From contig JAQGEQ010000235.1 in the NCBI GenBank assembly GCA_034620365.1, positions 62,001 through 126,000 of the forward strand: a stretch of 64,000 bases of DNA, read 5' to 3'. A program made the position numbers and the translations under genes. Below, piece after piece: positions 36,341-49,513 of this stretch. The notes under the pieces are model-generated. The model ran no database searches. It saw only the letters and a list, made by a program, of their open reading frames with translations, and was not told the origin of the DNA. How positions within the stretch are numbered: position 1 is the stretch's first letter; each line of letters opens with the position of its first letter. The stretch comes from Pegea sp. RAD2-039 (taxonomy: Eukaryota; Chordata; Thaliacea; Salpida; Salpidae).

Positions 36341-36844
36341 ATTATTTATAAATTTTAATTATTAGAACTAATTGTATTAGTTTACTTACTACTAGATTTA
36401 TTTTTTTTTCAATTTGTCTAAACACACTTGTCTATTATTGAATCAAAACGTTTAATAAATTAATTTAAAATGAAAATATCACAATTGATAAAAAAAAATA
36501 AACAGAAAGTTAGGATAGAAAGAGTATTTTTGATGAAAGCTTTCTTGATTGAGTTGATGATAAAGAGTTTATATGGTAGATAGAATTAATTAAATGTTAG
36601 CAGTTCGCTACATCTTAAAGAATCACTTGCACATCATAAATAAAATTGACGCTGAAACAAATCAGCTTCAATTCAGGAATTTTTTTAATTTTTCTACGTA
36701 AATTTAACTGGTAAATTTGAAAAAACAAACTTTTTTCATCACAAAATGTTTTAAGAAAGTCCTACTTAACACGTGATTAAAGAGTTTAAAGATTAAAACT
36801 CAGAATAGATTATAAAAATTAAGTAACGGTTTTTAAAACATTTT

Positions 36845-37010
36845 TATATTGTACAGGAGGTTACCGAAATGACAGATGTCACATCTATTTTTTGTATTTC
36901 CATCTTAAGTATATATATAATAGTTATATTATTTTTGAAAAGATATGTTAGCAAGATCTTTTCAGACACACTACTTTGGGTTTATTGTAATTAATAAATA
37001 AAATTAAGTT
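36845..37010 (+). mobile_element. LINE 3'-UTR-like remnant
   Basis: A GACATCT-like word, AGATATGTTAGCAAGATCT, CAGACACACT and TTTATTGTAATTAATAAATAAA follow the layout of the CR1 3' UTR seen at 6690-6845 and 3960-4030, but diverged. The same remnant occurs at 48685-48835, so it was carried by the duplication. It lies near the outer edge of units C and D. Confidence 0.5.
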
Positions 37011-38335
37011 TAACAAATAATGATAATTTTTTCTGTAGTTGATATAGATGATGAGAGATGTAATAATTGAAAACTGCGTTGAAAGCTACTGATTGAGACA
37101 AGAGGCAGGATGTACCTGGTTAGAGTAAACAATCGACAAAATTCTACATTTACAAACTTTTATGTGAAATGTTGAAGTTGGTTTTCAAAACCTGCATCAG
37201 AAATACTTTCTACTTTTTGTAATTATTAAAATTAATATAAGAAAATTACCAACAACTTTCAAATGATTAAATATTTCGAAACTAAATTGGTTACAATATT
37301 TACATTCACAAGAGACTTTAGAAAATAGAAAATTGAATTAACTGAACTTAATCTTGTAAGAAATTAATTTGAATATTATAGAGATGAAATTTATTGATTC
37401 CAACTTTTCATTAAAAATTAGAATAAGATTTTATTTGTAAAATATTTACCATTCAATGAAAAGTAAAACAATCTCAAATAAAATTAGTTCTAATAATTAA
37501 AAAATATTAATAACTATTATCTAATTATATACTGATGTCAAAACTCCAACAAAAGTCTAAAGACATGATCTTAAACAAAGTTAAATAAAAGTTAAAAATA
37601 TTTCCATATAGTTTATTATATAACTTATTTCGATGCTTGATAAAACTAATAAAATTACTATATATTTTATCAAAGCAACTTAAGCTGATGATTCATATAA
37701 TTAAAAAATGTAATAAATAAATAGAAAGATAAATATGACTTCAAAACTATAATTGGATCAAAAACCTTATAAAAAATCGATTTAAAATGAAAATAAATTT
37801 CTTTGCATTTTTTTAGAAGTTGATAAAAAATAATAAAAGATTTGATACAAAATATTTACAAAATCTATCAACTTCAAAAAGCTAATTAAAAAAATTAATA
37901 AATTTATGAATTAAATTGGTCTGAATGAAATCAAATAATATGTTGGGTTAGATGGTCAAAGATACAAGAAAAGATGAATGTCTGTAAAAGTGATCTTCAT
38001 TTTTTACCCTTTTATTTTTAATCTTAGATTAATAATAAATGTTTTAATTTCACAGAATTTGTTTCTTATTAAACAGAAAATTTGTTAAAGATTTAATGAA
38101 CTTCAATTTCTAAATAACTTCAAAAAAAAAGATCTGATTTGACGATTAAAATAAATCTCTAAATTCTAACAGATTCTTTTATATTTTGTAAATTATCAAA
38201 CAATTAAAAAACATAAAAAATATTGATTTCAGAACATTTTGATTTTATTCTGAATGTTTTTGAAATCAACACGACCTCAAAAGCAACTTTATACTGAAAA
38301 TAAACTTCACAGCAATCTACTAGTAAAATTATTTA

Positions 38336-41170
38336 TTAAAATGGGAAATTTACACATATGTCAGGTACACATGGTTGATAGCTGACTACGACTTGATTAA
38401 TCGATCTATTCGTTTTTGCCACTTTTTTCCATTCATTTGTTACTTCATTGTAACATTCGACAATATTAGAATTTTTTCCTTCAGAAAAACTTCCTGAAAC
38501 AATCAACAAGCTCATCATAATTATGCAAATTATTGTAAACATCACAAAAATTTTATCTAAAATTTTACAATTCCAAACATAACAAAAGTTTTACCAAAAA
38601 CATAAATCTTCTTATTAAAGACAACAGCTTTTGGCCGGCGTCTTGCAATTTTCATACTTGCTACAAATTCCCAATTATCATTGAGGACATCGTATCTTTC
38701 AACAGTCTTTAAATCTTCTTCGTAATTACAACCACCAATGGCGTAGATATAGTTGCCAAGCGTGACTACAGCTTTAATGATTTTAGAATTAGTTATCATC
38801 ATAAGATCAAAATATCATAGTCATGTCATCACCAAATACCTAGTTCACTTCGAGGTGTCAACATCGATTCTACGGAGCTCCATTTGTCCCTCAGTGTGTC
38901 ACATTTATCCACCCAAGAAACTGCATCATAAAGATGTTTACCACCAACAACATACAACATCCGGTTAAAGACAGCACAGTCAAAAAAGTCACGATCTATA
39001 TTTAGTGAAGCTCTTTGCGTCCATCTATCAATGACCGGATTGTATCTGGTAATGACATAATAGTTTTTGGCAAATGTAATTTTGAGAATTTCATCACTCA
39101 CCTCATCAGCCTTTTGCCAGACCAAGTTTCAACAAGAAACAATTCATTATCAATCGCTACAATTTTCGGCAAGCGAAGTTCATCGTCTAAACTTTTGCAC
39201 TTCTTCCACTCATTTGAAATTGGGTTGTATCTAGAAATGTGATGACATCATATTTAGTTTGCAATGATGATGTCATCATTTGCTTCATGCTACTAACCTT
39301 TTCATATCACCATTACTCCTTAACATATAAATGAAACCGTTGAGGACAACGGATCTTGAAGTATTTCGAAGACATAGCTTAGGAAGTTTAAACAAAATAG
39401 GTTGTCTAAAGCAAACCTCCAATTCTGGCATAAAAAACTCTGCACTTTTTAATGGTGGTTTATCGGCTACATAAAAAGGACCTACAGCGTAGATTACCTG
39501 TGACGTCATATGTCAGTCGTTGAAGTGAAAAGTATTCAATTAAATAATCTTACCTGCGGAATATCAAGTTGTCTTGGCTTACTTTCAATTGGAATGAAAG
39601 CTTTGAGGTCATTGAGGACCTTGCTGAGATATTCATAACAAGTATCTTTAATTATTCCACATCTTTTTAATTTCGAATAAATAAAATATGGTTTTATGAA
39701 ATGGCATCGTACCTAGAGAAATCACAATTTTATACTTACAAGTCTACAACTTTATAGTTTCTAGATACTTACGTTCTTAATTAACTTATTTAAGTAATGT
39801 TTTCTTGAAGTTAAATCATATTTTATCCAATCTAGAAGAGCATTGAATACTTGGGATTCACAAACCACATGGAGCTCATCTTTAGAAATTATTTCAGAAA
39901 TTACAGAGTCTGGCTGTAATTTGAATTCTTCACTTTTTGAAATCTGGTAAATATCATGAGATCAATGAAAAAATTGTTCTTATTAAATATGAAAAGAACA
40001 AAATCAGTAGAAATAACGAAGCAAGTAAATATTTCATAAATATTTAAGTTTGATGAAGTAGAAAAAATTTTTCTACTTAAAATGTTTTAGCCAAGAAAAT
40101 AACATTTCTCTATTTTCTTACTTCTATAAAGTTTTTTCCAATAAATTTTTCTAGTTTCGTTGAAAGCTCCAATAATCCATAATTCTCAGCAAATGTTGCA
40201 AATCCAATACAGTTGGAAATTTCAATTTGACTTTCCAAAAAGCTGAAACAGTTAAAATATAGTTACAAAAACTATTGAAACAAGCTGATTTATAAAACTA
40301 GCTTACTTGCTACATAACTTCTCTAAACCATTTATTTGGAGCATGGAATCTGCGATCATGAGTTTCTCAACATTTTCTTCATTGATTTGTATTTCTTTTG
40401 TAAAAATATATTCTAGAAGATTCGAAAATACATTTGGGTCAACCTCATTTATGGTAACTTCTTTCGAATACGCTTCTTTAAATCCACCTTAATAAATTCA
40501 AATAGTTTTTGTGTTCAAATATTCAGTTATCTTACAACTGAAGTTGAATCTAACTTACCACGAAACATTGCTTCAAAATAAGGTGAAGCAGCAACTAATA
40601 TACGTTTGTGACAATTAAAAGTTCTTTCAAAGCCATTTAAATTCACTTTGATGCTAACATCGTGAATCTGAGAATCTTCAGAAGAGTCATTCAGGATGAG
40701 TTGATGAAGATTTGTACAATTATCAACATCCAAAAATTTATCTCTAAAAATATCAAATGTATAATTGACTTTAGTATCAAAATCACAAACAAAGAAATAG
40801 GAGAAACAAATAAGTTATATAAAAATACAAAAAAGTGAATAATTAAAATCACAAATAATTATTTCAGTAGTTAATTTGAAAGAAAAAAAAAAGAACAAAA
40901 TTAAGACTCTGCTAATTAATGGAGTAATACTGAAATTACCCTAAAACAGATTAAAAATATAATTAATTCAAGATAAAATAAATATCTTTCTAGATGCAGC
41001 CTCAATAATTTTCTAATCTGTTTTTTTTTTATTTTATTAGAATGTGAATATAAAATAACTTTATTTAGAAAATAATATTAGGCCAAGACACAAAATTCTA
41101 CTAACCTTTTAACATCTGTAGGTGGCATAATTGAATCGAAAACAACTTTGCTATTTGATCTATCTACCAT
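38336..41170 (-). CDS. BTB-Kelch (KLHL-type) protein, intact copy C
   Basis: Eleven exons (41106-41170, 40559-40743, 40307-40487, 40122-40242, 39773-39943, 39554-39712, 39298-39497, 39102-39230, 38840-39045, 38595-38771, 38336-38493) total 1752 nt and give one 583-residue protein with consistent phases and GT-AG sites. After a short N-terminus (MVDRSNSKVVFDS) comes the BTB domain (VSIKVNLNGFERTFNC..AASPYFEAMFRG), then BACK. Kelch repeats follow with GG/Y/W signatures (YVVGGKHLYDAV, YAIGGCNYEEDLKTVERYD, VECYNEVTNEWKKV). KLHL proteins normally recruit substrates to CUL3 ubiquitin ligases. The early Kelch repeats are degenerate. Of four copies in the window, only this one reads through, which suggests it is the functional member. 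Confidence 0.92.
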
Positions 41171-42529
41171 TTTGATGCAATTAAAAATTTTAGAAACTCA
41201 ACCAACTGTTGATGTTATATAAATGATTTAGTTGATTCTGTTTTAATAAGGTTTTAAAACAACCAAACATTTTAAAATATCAAAGAAAAAATATTGATGT
41301 AACTAAGATAATTATTAAATAATTCCCAAAGAAATAAGTAAATTGATAAAAGATTATTAACTTCTTAAAAATATTTTGTAACAAATTTTAATGAAGTGAA
41401 TAAAAACTCATAGTCCCAAATCATAATAATAAACACCTGACAGGTTTGTATAAAACATCTTACCATATATGTAGAGGTATTATATATAAATTATTATATA
41501 AAAAAATAACATTAAACAGTGTATATTTAAAAGTCCAGCCATAAAAACATTTTTCCTGTAATCAATATCATATTTAGTCATCTTTAAATCTAAGAATTCC
41601 ATAAAATTGTAAAAGTCCTCATGTTTAAAATGGTTATAGGACTTGATAAAAACAACAAAATTTATGGCATATATAAAATAAACATAATAAATTATATTAT
41701 AAAAGGTATTTATTAATGTATAACAACAATTGTTATTTGGAAAAAATAATTATATAATTTTTCTATAAACTTATTAAACAGTTTATTTTCAGTCATACCA
41801 AAAGTATAGTACAACTTTATACTTTTACTTTATCAAAAGTACAAAAGTTGAAATTATATTAACTATTCTACCAACATGAAAATTTAATAAAGTTATATAC
41901 CAAAAAAAAATTAAAAACATAATAAAAGTATATACTAAAAGATAAAGAGATTATAAATAACCATATTATTTAGCTTATTCAGTTCTTAGAAACAAAAGAT
42001 TAATAAAAAAGAATTATAAAATTCTATAGCAAAATTTTTCTACAGTTATACAAAAATATTTAAAACTTTTAAATAATTAATGAACAATTAATCAAATTTT
42101 ACACCACTAATACACTAAACTGAATTATGTGTAAAGTAGCTTAATATTAAAGTAGTATTTAAAAGACAAATTATAATTATTTAGCATAAAATTATTTATC
42201 TAAAGTATGAATTTTCAAAAATAGCAAATACTTTTGCCATTCTAAAATCATGTAATGATTTATAATTCAGTTGAAACCTGAACCTCTTAAAATTATCCTT
42301 TAACTATCTCAAAAAGTTTAAAAAACTTATTTTCAAAATCAGTACAACAAAAATAAAGCTGATATTAAACAGTGGTAATGATATTAGTCAAAACATAAAG
42401 ATGAAACACAACACATAATCTCCAAAAATATGATGCAATATGACATAAGCTCACTAGAACTTTTCTTCAGTGCGTAATTTCAAATTGTAAAAAATGTAGC
42501 AAAAAATAAATTCTAGAAAGCACGTGATT

Positions 42530-42620
42530 AACTAATTAAATATTGGTACATAAGGGTTATTTGTGCTGACGCGCTCTCGATTAGTTGCCACGTAAAACCT
42601 GCAAACTCATTTAACAGATG
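42530..42620 (-). promoter_or_regulatory. Conserved upstream block, unit C
   Basis: Reverse-complement match to 20633-20745, including TGCTGACGCGCTCTCGATTA. It is about 1.4 kb upstream of the Kelch C start. Confidence 0.35.
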
Positions 42621-42934
42621 TTTTACAATTTTACATCCAATCATAAATCTTTATAAGGTAGACAAGATTTTTTACATTTTATTTGTTTAACATTTTGTAT
42701 AAATGTTTAATATTATATTGTATAGGGATCACTAAACTGTCATATGGTACAGCTTTTTTTACTTTTTTTTTTAATTAAGTATGTATAATAGGCCTCTTCT
42801 TAGCCTAGTAGTTGGTGGGAAATTTTATTTCGAGAAACTGTTAAAGTTAGATTCATCATTCATTAATTTTTTCTAATCTAAGCAAACTTACACAAAAGAT
42901 TGTATTGGAACTAGTAGCGTATATTAATACGTTA

Positions 42935-43730
42935 AGAGAGCATGCATAGAAGCCTTTTACAACTAAAATTAGTGCTGGCAGAAATGTTTTTCAAATACAT
43001 TTATTAATAGAAATTTCGGATCACTTAGGAGTGTTATGGAAAAATAAACATAAATAATTTATACAAACAGCTGATTATAATCATTATTACTATCAATAAT
43101 TAAATTTAGAAAAAAGATTTAATATAATTGGTTTTCCATATAGAAGATTTATATTAGTACAATTAATATCAATTATTTTTATATAAAAGAGGTGAATATT
43201 ATGGTTGAATTTGTAAATTAGAAAAATTTATTATATTATTATAATTTGCACAACTACTTAGAATCCCCTTTTTCCATATAAAGAAAAAAGAAAGCAGTAT
43301 AAATAGAAATCAAATTTGTAGTCGGCCATTCCTTTTAAAAGCTTGTGTAGAAATTCTTTTTCACTACCGGTAAAATTTTGAATATGGTATTTTTTTCTTG
43401 TTATTGCATGGTTCAATTTTATGGAAAAAGTTTAAGTACTGAATAATTGCAAATGAGTGCTTAGTATACTTAGAGAATTCTGTTGATTGAAAATAATTAA
43501 ATCTTGATATTATAAACATTCTCACAAATGAAAAAGACTGTAAAAATATTATCCTTAAACAACAAGTATAATCGTATGAATGACTTTGTTATAACTGAAT
43601 TTGACATTTTCACTGTTGATCATACCATCAAGAACAAATTAATTTCTTTCCTCAGTAGAAATTCGTTTTTATCTGTGATTGTATTTGAATAAGTTAAGTG
43701 TATATTAGTAGCAAATTTTGATTACTTTTA
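42935..43730. other. Spacer beyond unit C
   Basis: AT-rich, with no recognisable gene or repeat. Confidence 0.4.
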
Positions 43731-43734
43731 AAAA

Positions 43735-43812
43735 AGTAGCCTTAGATACTATATGGATCGTTATGTCAAGATCTATCACCTCAGAGACTTTTGTAAGAAT
43801 GTCGGACTTCAG
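43735..43812 (-). mobile_element. Tiny CR1-type LINE fragment
   Basis: Matches the ORF2 codons for the EMVDLDITADIVSKAIS interval on the minus strand, with both ends abrupt. Confidence 0.6.
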
Positions 43813-44041
43813 CATCAATTGCCGTGAGCAAACCAATCGTATTTATATACATTCAGATCACTAAAAAGTAACAGGAGATTCACAAGAAATTGTTAAAAGA
43901 TTTGCATAGAAAACAGGAAGCTGCCCAGGTTTCAGCCCTTTTGTTTAATCCCCAGCTTCTCTGGGGTCGATACTAACATTTCTTGTTTTCAGTTCTTTAA
44001 ACTCCCTATCTAATAAAATTTAGCAATTTACCATTGCAACA

Positions 44042-44364
44042 TCAAATAAATGGCAAATAAGTTAGACATGGTGTCCAACTAGCTTCAATCCAATCACACT
44101 GACGTATTGCTCCTAACTGAGTCTTTGCTCTCTGATAAAATCTCAAACTCAATGGTATGTCCTCCATTAGAAAGGATGGCTTAAACAGTAGAGAAGGTGT
44201 ACTTACCTCATAAAAGTGGCTTAAGAGTTCAATAGGTTGGTATAAATTGTTGAAAATATCTGCGTCAATTTTTTTTAATTTGAAATCCAAAGTCACATTC
44301 TACTGTATTCCAAATACACATTCCTCCCTTCAACGTCTGAAAATGCATCAATGTTATCTAATAT
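44042..44364 (-). CDS. Unknown coding remnant
   Basis: After a TAATAATTTTCAG acceptor-like site at 44365, a first frame reads ILDNIDAFSDVEGRNVYLEY. After a one-base shift near 44295 a second 84-codon frame reads VTLDFKLKKIDADIFNNLYQ through LRFYQRAKTQLGAIRQC and stops at 44042. The mixed, non-repetitive composition looks like real protein. I do not recognise the family. The frame change suggests decay, or an unseen short intron. Confidence 0.35.
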
Positions 44365-44449
44365 CTGAAAATTATTAGTAGTAATAATATTACATAGTAA
44401 ATTTCCTTTCTACCTTGAAATTTGGTCGAAGTAAAACAAACTAAACTCA

Positions 44450-45914
44450 AGCTTTTAGAAATGCTAATAGAGCAGTTTTTAGTTATTAAATGGAATTCAT
44501 AGCAAATTCATTTTCTTTACGTAAAACGAATAAAAAGTAATTTTTCTTTAAATAACATTCACGGAATTAATGTTAAATTAAATAGTATTTAGCGATTTGT
44601 AAAAGGTATTACTTTCAAAAAACTTGTGAATTAGTAACTGTGTATAAATTAAATATTCAATTAATTAAATAAATTTATTACCAGGGACTTATATTAGTAC
44701 TTTTTAAACTTGTGCATTTGTTGTGTTTCTTGAAGTTATGCTAGCAGTAAAATAATTTTGCAAAACCAAAGAAACTAATTTTACCAAACTATAAAAACGA
44801 CCATATTATATTTTTGTTTTCATTGAATATTTAGTTTATAACTATATTTTTATATTTATTATAACTATTTGATTTGTGAAACTTTATGGAAACTTTCTAC
44901 ATTCAAAACTGTATCGTGAAAAAAATTAGAATATTAATCAGGTGTAGCTAGTTAAACATTGTGTAGGACAACAAGTCTTTTGTATAATATCAATGATACG
45001 CCTCACTATTGAGTAAAACAAATGCATTTTAGAAAGTTTGTTTTACAACAAATTGCAAGCATTGTTTTAAGTGTTTTCTTAAACCCAACTTAAAAAAAGT
45101 AAAATAAAAATATTAGACAGAGTATATAGCAGTAGTGTAAAAAAAACTGTTTTATTTCTCGGTTTCTATTTAATTTTGTTTAAATATTAAACTTTCTAAC
45201 TTGTTCAAATTATATTATGAAATCACGTAAATTTGTGCTAGTCCTTATACATTTTCTAATTATACTCAATTTCAAAAATTTGATAATTACATAAGATAAG
45301 AAAATTTTACTATAAAAGCTTAATGATAAAAAAATTAAATCAGAAATTTTTTAGTGATATCAAATAACAGTTTTGATGAGGTCAGTTTAATGTTTAAGAT
45401 GAAATTGTTCTTTTTTGCAAATAGAGGATTTTTCAGAGATTAGTCAATTCATTTTATGAAGTTATAGCTAATGTTTTACTTTCTGATAAATAAGCTGAAC
45501 TTTCAAGTTTCAAAGTAATTGGAAAAGTGCTTTAACTTGGTTAAACTGATACTTCTATTAATAGAGTTCTATAAATATAATACAATTATATAAATACTAT
45601 ATACATATTATACTCCTAACTGCTTTTTGTAGTGTCTAAAGACCAATGTAATATATTCTTCATTTTATTCTTACTTTTTCAGTAGTAAAGTATTTCGGTT
45701 GCTAATTAATATCACAATAACAAATATCACTTCTTTGAACGCACAGACAAAAATTCATTTAAACTAAAAGTAATTTATTCGAAGTATACATTTAAACAAA
45801 AATTCCTGTTAGATTTCTTTTTTTGTCACTCAACAGTAAAAAAGATATTTTTATAATCTTTTTATCTTTTTTTCAAGAGCAAAAAGAATATTTTGTAGGA
45901 AAGTTAACTCCGGT
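44450..45914. other. AT-rich spacer upstream of the kinase gene
   Basis: No coding frame, RNA or repeat could be recognised. Confidence 0.4.
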
Positions 45915-46855
45915 ATGAATCTATTTCCCGAATCGAAAAATAAATTTTTGAACCAAAATTGTGTTGTCAACCAAGGTGAAGATCAACATGAAGAATGCTT
46001 CTTAGGAACTAAATCAGAAAACAATTTTTTAAGCAAAGAGTTTCTTTCAATCGAACCGAATGAAGCAATTAATGTAAGAAATCTAAAACTAGAGAAACTT
46101 GTTGGTAGAGGAAATTTTGGTAGCGTTGTTACTGTTAATGATCTGAAAGAAAATAAGAAATATGCTGTAAAAAAATAGAAATGATCAAAAATAATGAGAA
46201 TTTTAAAGAGTTAGTCAGATATGAAATGAAAATTTCTAAATGTTTAAAACATGAGAATATTATTGAAACTTATATAACTTATATAAGTGAAAATTCAAGT
46301 TATATAGTGATATAATTTTGTGAAAAAGGAAATTTATCTGACTTTTTAAACCAAAACTTTCCATTAAACGAAAAATTGATTGAAAGGTTTTCAAGAGAAA
46401 TGGTTAGCTCAGTGAAATACTTACATCATCAAACAATTGCCCATCTTGATATCAAGCCTCAAAATTTTCTTCTAGATAAATCGTTAAGAATCAAACTGTG
46501 CGATTTTGGTTTTTCAAAATATGTCACTGATCGCTGCTCAGTAAGGAGTGGGACACCGATATATTTGGCACCTCAAGTTGCGCTAAGAGATTGTAATCCC
46601 TTTAAAGCTGATATTTGGTCTTTTGGAGTCAGTTCTTATTTAATGGTTCCAGGAAAACTTCCATTTCTTTGCACAAAATGGGAAAGACTATCAAAGTTTT
46701 CAGATTCATCGAAACCAAAGTATCCTCAAATAATTCCAGAAAAAATGAAAGATTTGATAGAAATTATGTTAGTTTACGACGAAGAGAAACGATTTGATAT
46801 CAACCAAGTTGCTAAACATGAATGGTTTGATTTTAAACTAAAGCTAAGGAATTAA
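45915..46855 (+). pseudogene. Serine/threonine protein kinase, single-exon, damaged
   Basis: The deduced product has a hydrophilic N-terminus of about 55 residues and then a kinase domain. Visible are the glycine-rich loop GRGNFGSVV, the lysine motif AVKK, the catalytic loop HLDIKPQNFLL (HLD in place of HRD), DFGFSKYV, APQ in place of APE, and DIWSFGVSSYL. The ATG at 45915 is the first in frame. Two faults interrupt it: one base is missing after AVKK near 46175 and a TAA replaces an expected Glu codon (YIVI-stop-FCEKGNLSDFL) near 46314. Downstream, 159 codons are open. Without introns it may be a retrocopy or an intronless kinase of a testis/CAMK-like type. The family is uncertain. Confidence 0.8.
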
Positions 46856-46859
46856 ATTA

Positions 46860-47635
46860 TCATAAAAACTAAAAGAATGCAGAAATTGATCAATTACTGA
46901 AAAACATTATATACAAAAGAATAAACACTCAAACAATCTTGTAAACTTTTGTCCTAATTAAGAAACACGCATTTTTTATCCTGATGAAACTAATTGGTAT
47001 AACATTAATAGAACATGTAATTGACTTTTCTTCTTTATCTATAACGTATTGTAAAAACGTTTTCTTAATAATCAAGTTTTCATTTACATTTTGATAGACT
47101 TTACTAGTTTTTTTCAACACGAAAACTTACTGATGATAGAAAAAAGATTATTTTGTTAAAAATAATTATTTCATTATTTCAATACAAAAGCTAATTTCAA
47201 AGCAGTTATTTTGTCAAAACTTAATTATTAATTTATTTAAAAAATGTTAAATCCACAAAAAACGTTTGAACTTTTCATACAACACGCATGGCTGCAGATA
47301 GTAAAATCTACAGCTCTTATAGCAAACAAAGACAAACGATATATAAAACAATTTGAGCTGAAAGAAGTAAATGTCTTTATTGTCACAATTTAGCATAATT
47401 ATCAATTAGAATCAACAAAAACATCGCATAGTCGTGCAAACCTTGGTTACCCTATTAAAAGAGCGGTTATTCCACTGGCTGTTATTAAAGGTCTTGAAAG
47501 GTACAATTTATAGTGAAGAGCCTCTGAGGACGTAAAGGAGATTGCAATCCGTAGTTAAAAATACAATTTTATGAAGTAAAAGAGAGATTGCGACTGTTAA
47601 AGTATTCTATGAAATTAAGAAAGTAAAAACCTTTA
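46860..47635. other. Spacer between kinase and LINE remnant
   Basis: No feature could be supported. Confidence 0.35.
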
Positions 47636-47639
47636 ACAA

Positions 47640-48030
47640 TTTTAAATGGAAATACCATATCAGAAAAACGTTGCCGATATTACAAGGATTTAATAATGAG
47701 CTTGCAAAGAAGATATTCGTATGTGATAAAGGGTATGTCACATCAAAGGAAGGCTTCCTTTGGAATCGTTGGAATTCAAACTTTGTAATATATCTTTTAA
47801 GGTGAGCACTCTATACGGAAAGGTTAAACTCTAATTTAGAACGGGTGTTTACATCCTCAGAGGCTCCATATTCGATATAAAACCATTCAACAACTTTATA
47901 AACACACAGTGTAGTAACAGCCTTGTTATAAAAGTAACTAAGCTTCGGAATTCAGTTCCTGATTATATCGCTATATCAAAATATCTTGCAACTTTTGAAA
48001 CTTTGTTAAAAATATGATTGAATACTTTCT
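47640..48030 (+). mobile_element. Old, divergent CR1/Jockey-type LINE C-terminal remnant
   Basis: Broken plus-strand frames encode FKWKYHIRKTLP, RLPLESLEFKLCNISFK and TKLRNSVPDYIAISKYLATF. These correspond to FKWHSYVS, RLSFFNLDSLEIRRIKYD and STWNNLPSEIVMSKSLMLF of the local LINE ORF2. The similarity is low, indicating a different and older family. Confidence 0.5.
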
Positions 48031-48684
48031 TTATCAACTGATATGTAAAACTGTCATCATCCTCACCTCCTTCATCTATTTTGTCTTTAAATGTTTTTAT
48101 TTGAAATTTACGTTTTAACCCTACAGTGTTTCTAATCTCTATTAATGTGAAAATAAGTATTAAGGCATTTACAAAATGTTTTATAATACTAACAGAAGAT
48201 TTAATTATTAATGGCATTCAATCTATTTAACATTTTTTTAAGTAAAAACTAAAAAAAATCTTGCAATTTTCTTACAAAAGAAAGTTTAAAATGTCTTGAT
48301 TCTCCAATAGATTTAAAAACTATTTTTTCTAACGGCTTCATTTAAACCCTTTACAAAGTTAAAAAATATTATTTTAGTTAAATGGAATTTTTCATATTAC
48401 AAATATTTTATAGAGCATTTCTAATAATAAGTCGGTTCTCAACACTTCTAACTTTCAAGCAAAATCTTTGATCATTTATTTCTTATGTTAATTTAAAAAA
48501 AATGATTTTAGTATCATTGCAAACTAATTGAAACTTCTTAAAAATTTTACTGGTAAATTTGAAACAAATAATTTTTTATCACAAAATGTTTTAAGAAAGT
48601 CTTACTTAATACTAGATTAAAGATTTCAAAGAGTAAAACTCAGAATAGATTACAGAAATTAAGTTACTGATTTTAAAGCATTGT

Positions 48685-48835
48685 TATACTGTATAGGGGA
48701 TTCCCGAAATGCCAGATATCACATCTGTTATCTGTATTTCTATCTTAATTATATATATAATAATTATATTATTTTTGAAAAGATATGTTTGAAAAATCTT
48801 TTCAGACACTGTACTTTGGGTTTATTGTAAAAAAT
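48685..48835 (+). mobile_element. LINE 3'-UTR-like remnant (unit D copy)
   Basis: Duplicate of the remnant at 36845-37010, with the ATATATATAATAATTATATT core and the CAGACACTGTACTTTGGG word. Confidence 0.5.
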
Positions 48836-49513
48836 AACAAAACTTTTCTTTTAAAATGAAAGCTCAACAAATAATGATAATTTTTTCTGTAGTTGATATA
48901 GATGATGAGAGATGTAATAATTGAAAACTGCGTTAAAAGCTACTGGTTGAGACAAAAGGCAGGATGTACCTGGTTAGAGTAAACAATCGACAAAATTCTA
49001 CATTTACAAACTTTTATGTGAAATGTTGAAGTTGGTTTTCAAAACCTGCATCAGAAATACTTTCTACTTTTTGTAATTATTAAAAATAATATAAGAAAAT
49101 TACCAACAACTTTCAAATGATTAAATATTTCGAAACTAAATTGGTTACATTACTTACATTCACAAGAGACATTAGAAAATAAAAAATTGAATTAACTGAA
49201 CTTAATCTTGTAAGAAATTAATTTGAATATTATAGAGATGAAATTTATTGATTCCAACTTTTCATTAAAAATTAGAATAAGATTTTATTTGTAAAATATT
49301 TACCATTCAATGAAAAGTAAAACAATCTCAAATAAAATTAGTTCTAATAATTAAAAATTATTTTCTGATTATATACTGATGTCAAAAAACTCTAATGAAA
49401 GTCTAAAGACATGCTCTTAAACAAAGTTACTTCGACAAAATCCAAACAGCATCTCTGAGATTGTAATCTGAAACTTCAAACTTTCAACTAAAAAAGTTAG
49501 TGATCAAATATTA

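Larger units (their letters stand above)
36480..42930 (-). repeat. Kelch duplication unit C
   Basis: Sequence from 36480 to about 42930 parallels unit D (48540-58430 minus the LINE) in the same orientation and unit A in reverse. Compared with D it lacks about 0.5 kb near 37590, which contains the small downstream gene. Confidence 0.85.

Noticed and set aside
43905-43990. GC-richer patch with CCCCAGCTTCTCTGGGG hairpin
   Set aside because: Looks like a possible small RNA or SINE, but there is no tRNA box, tail or second copy in the window to support it.
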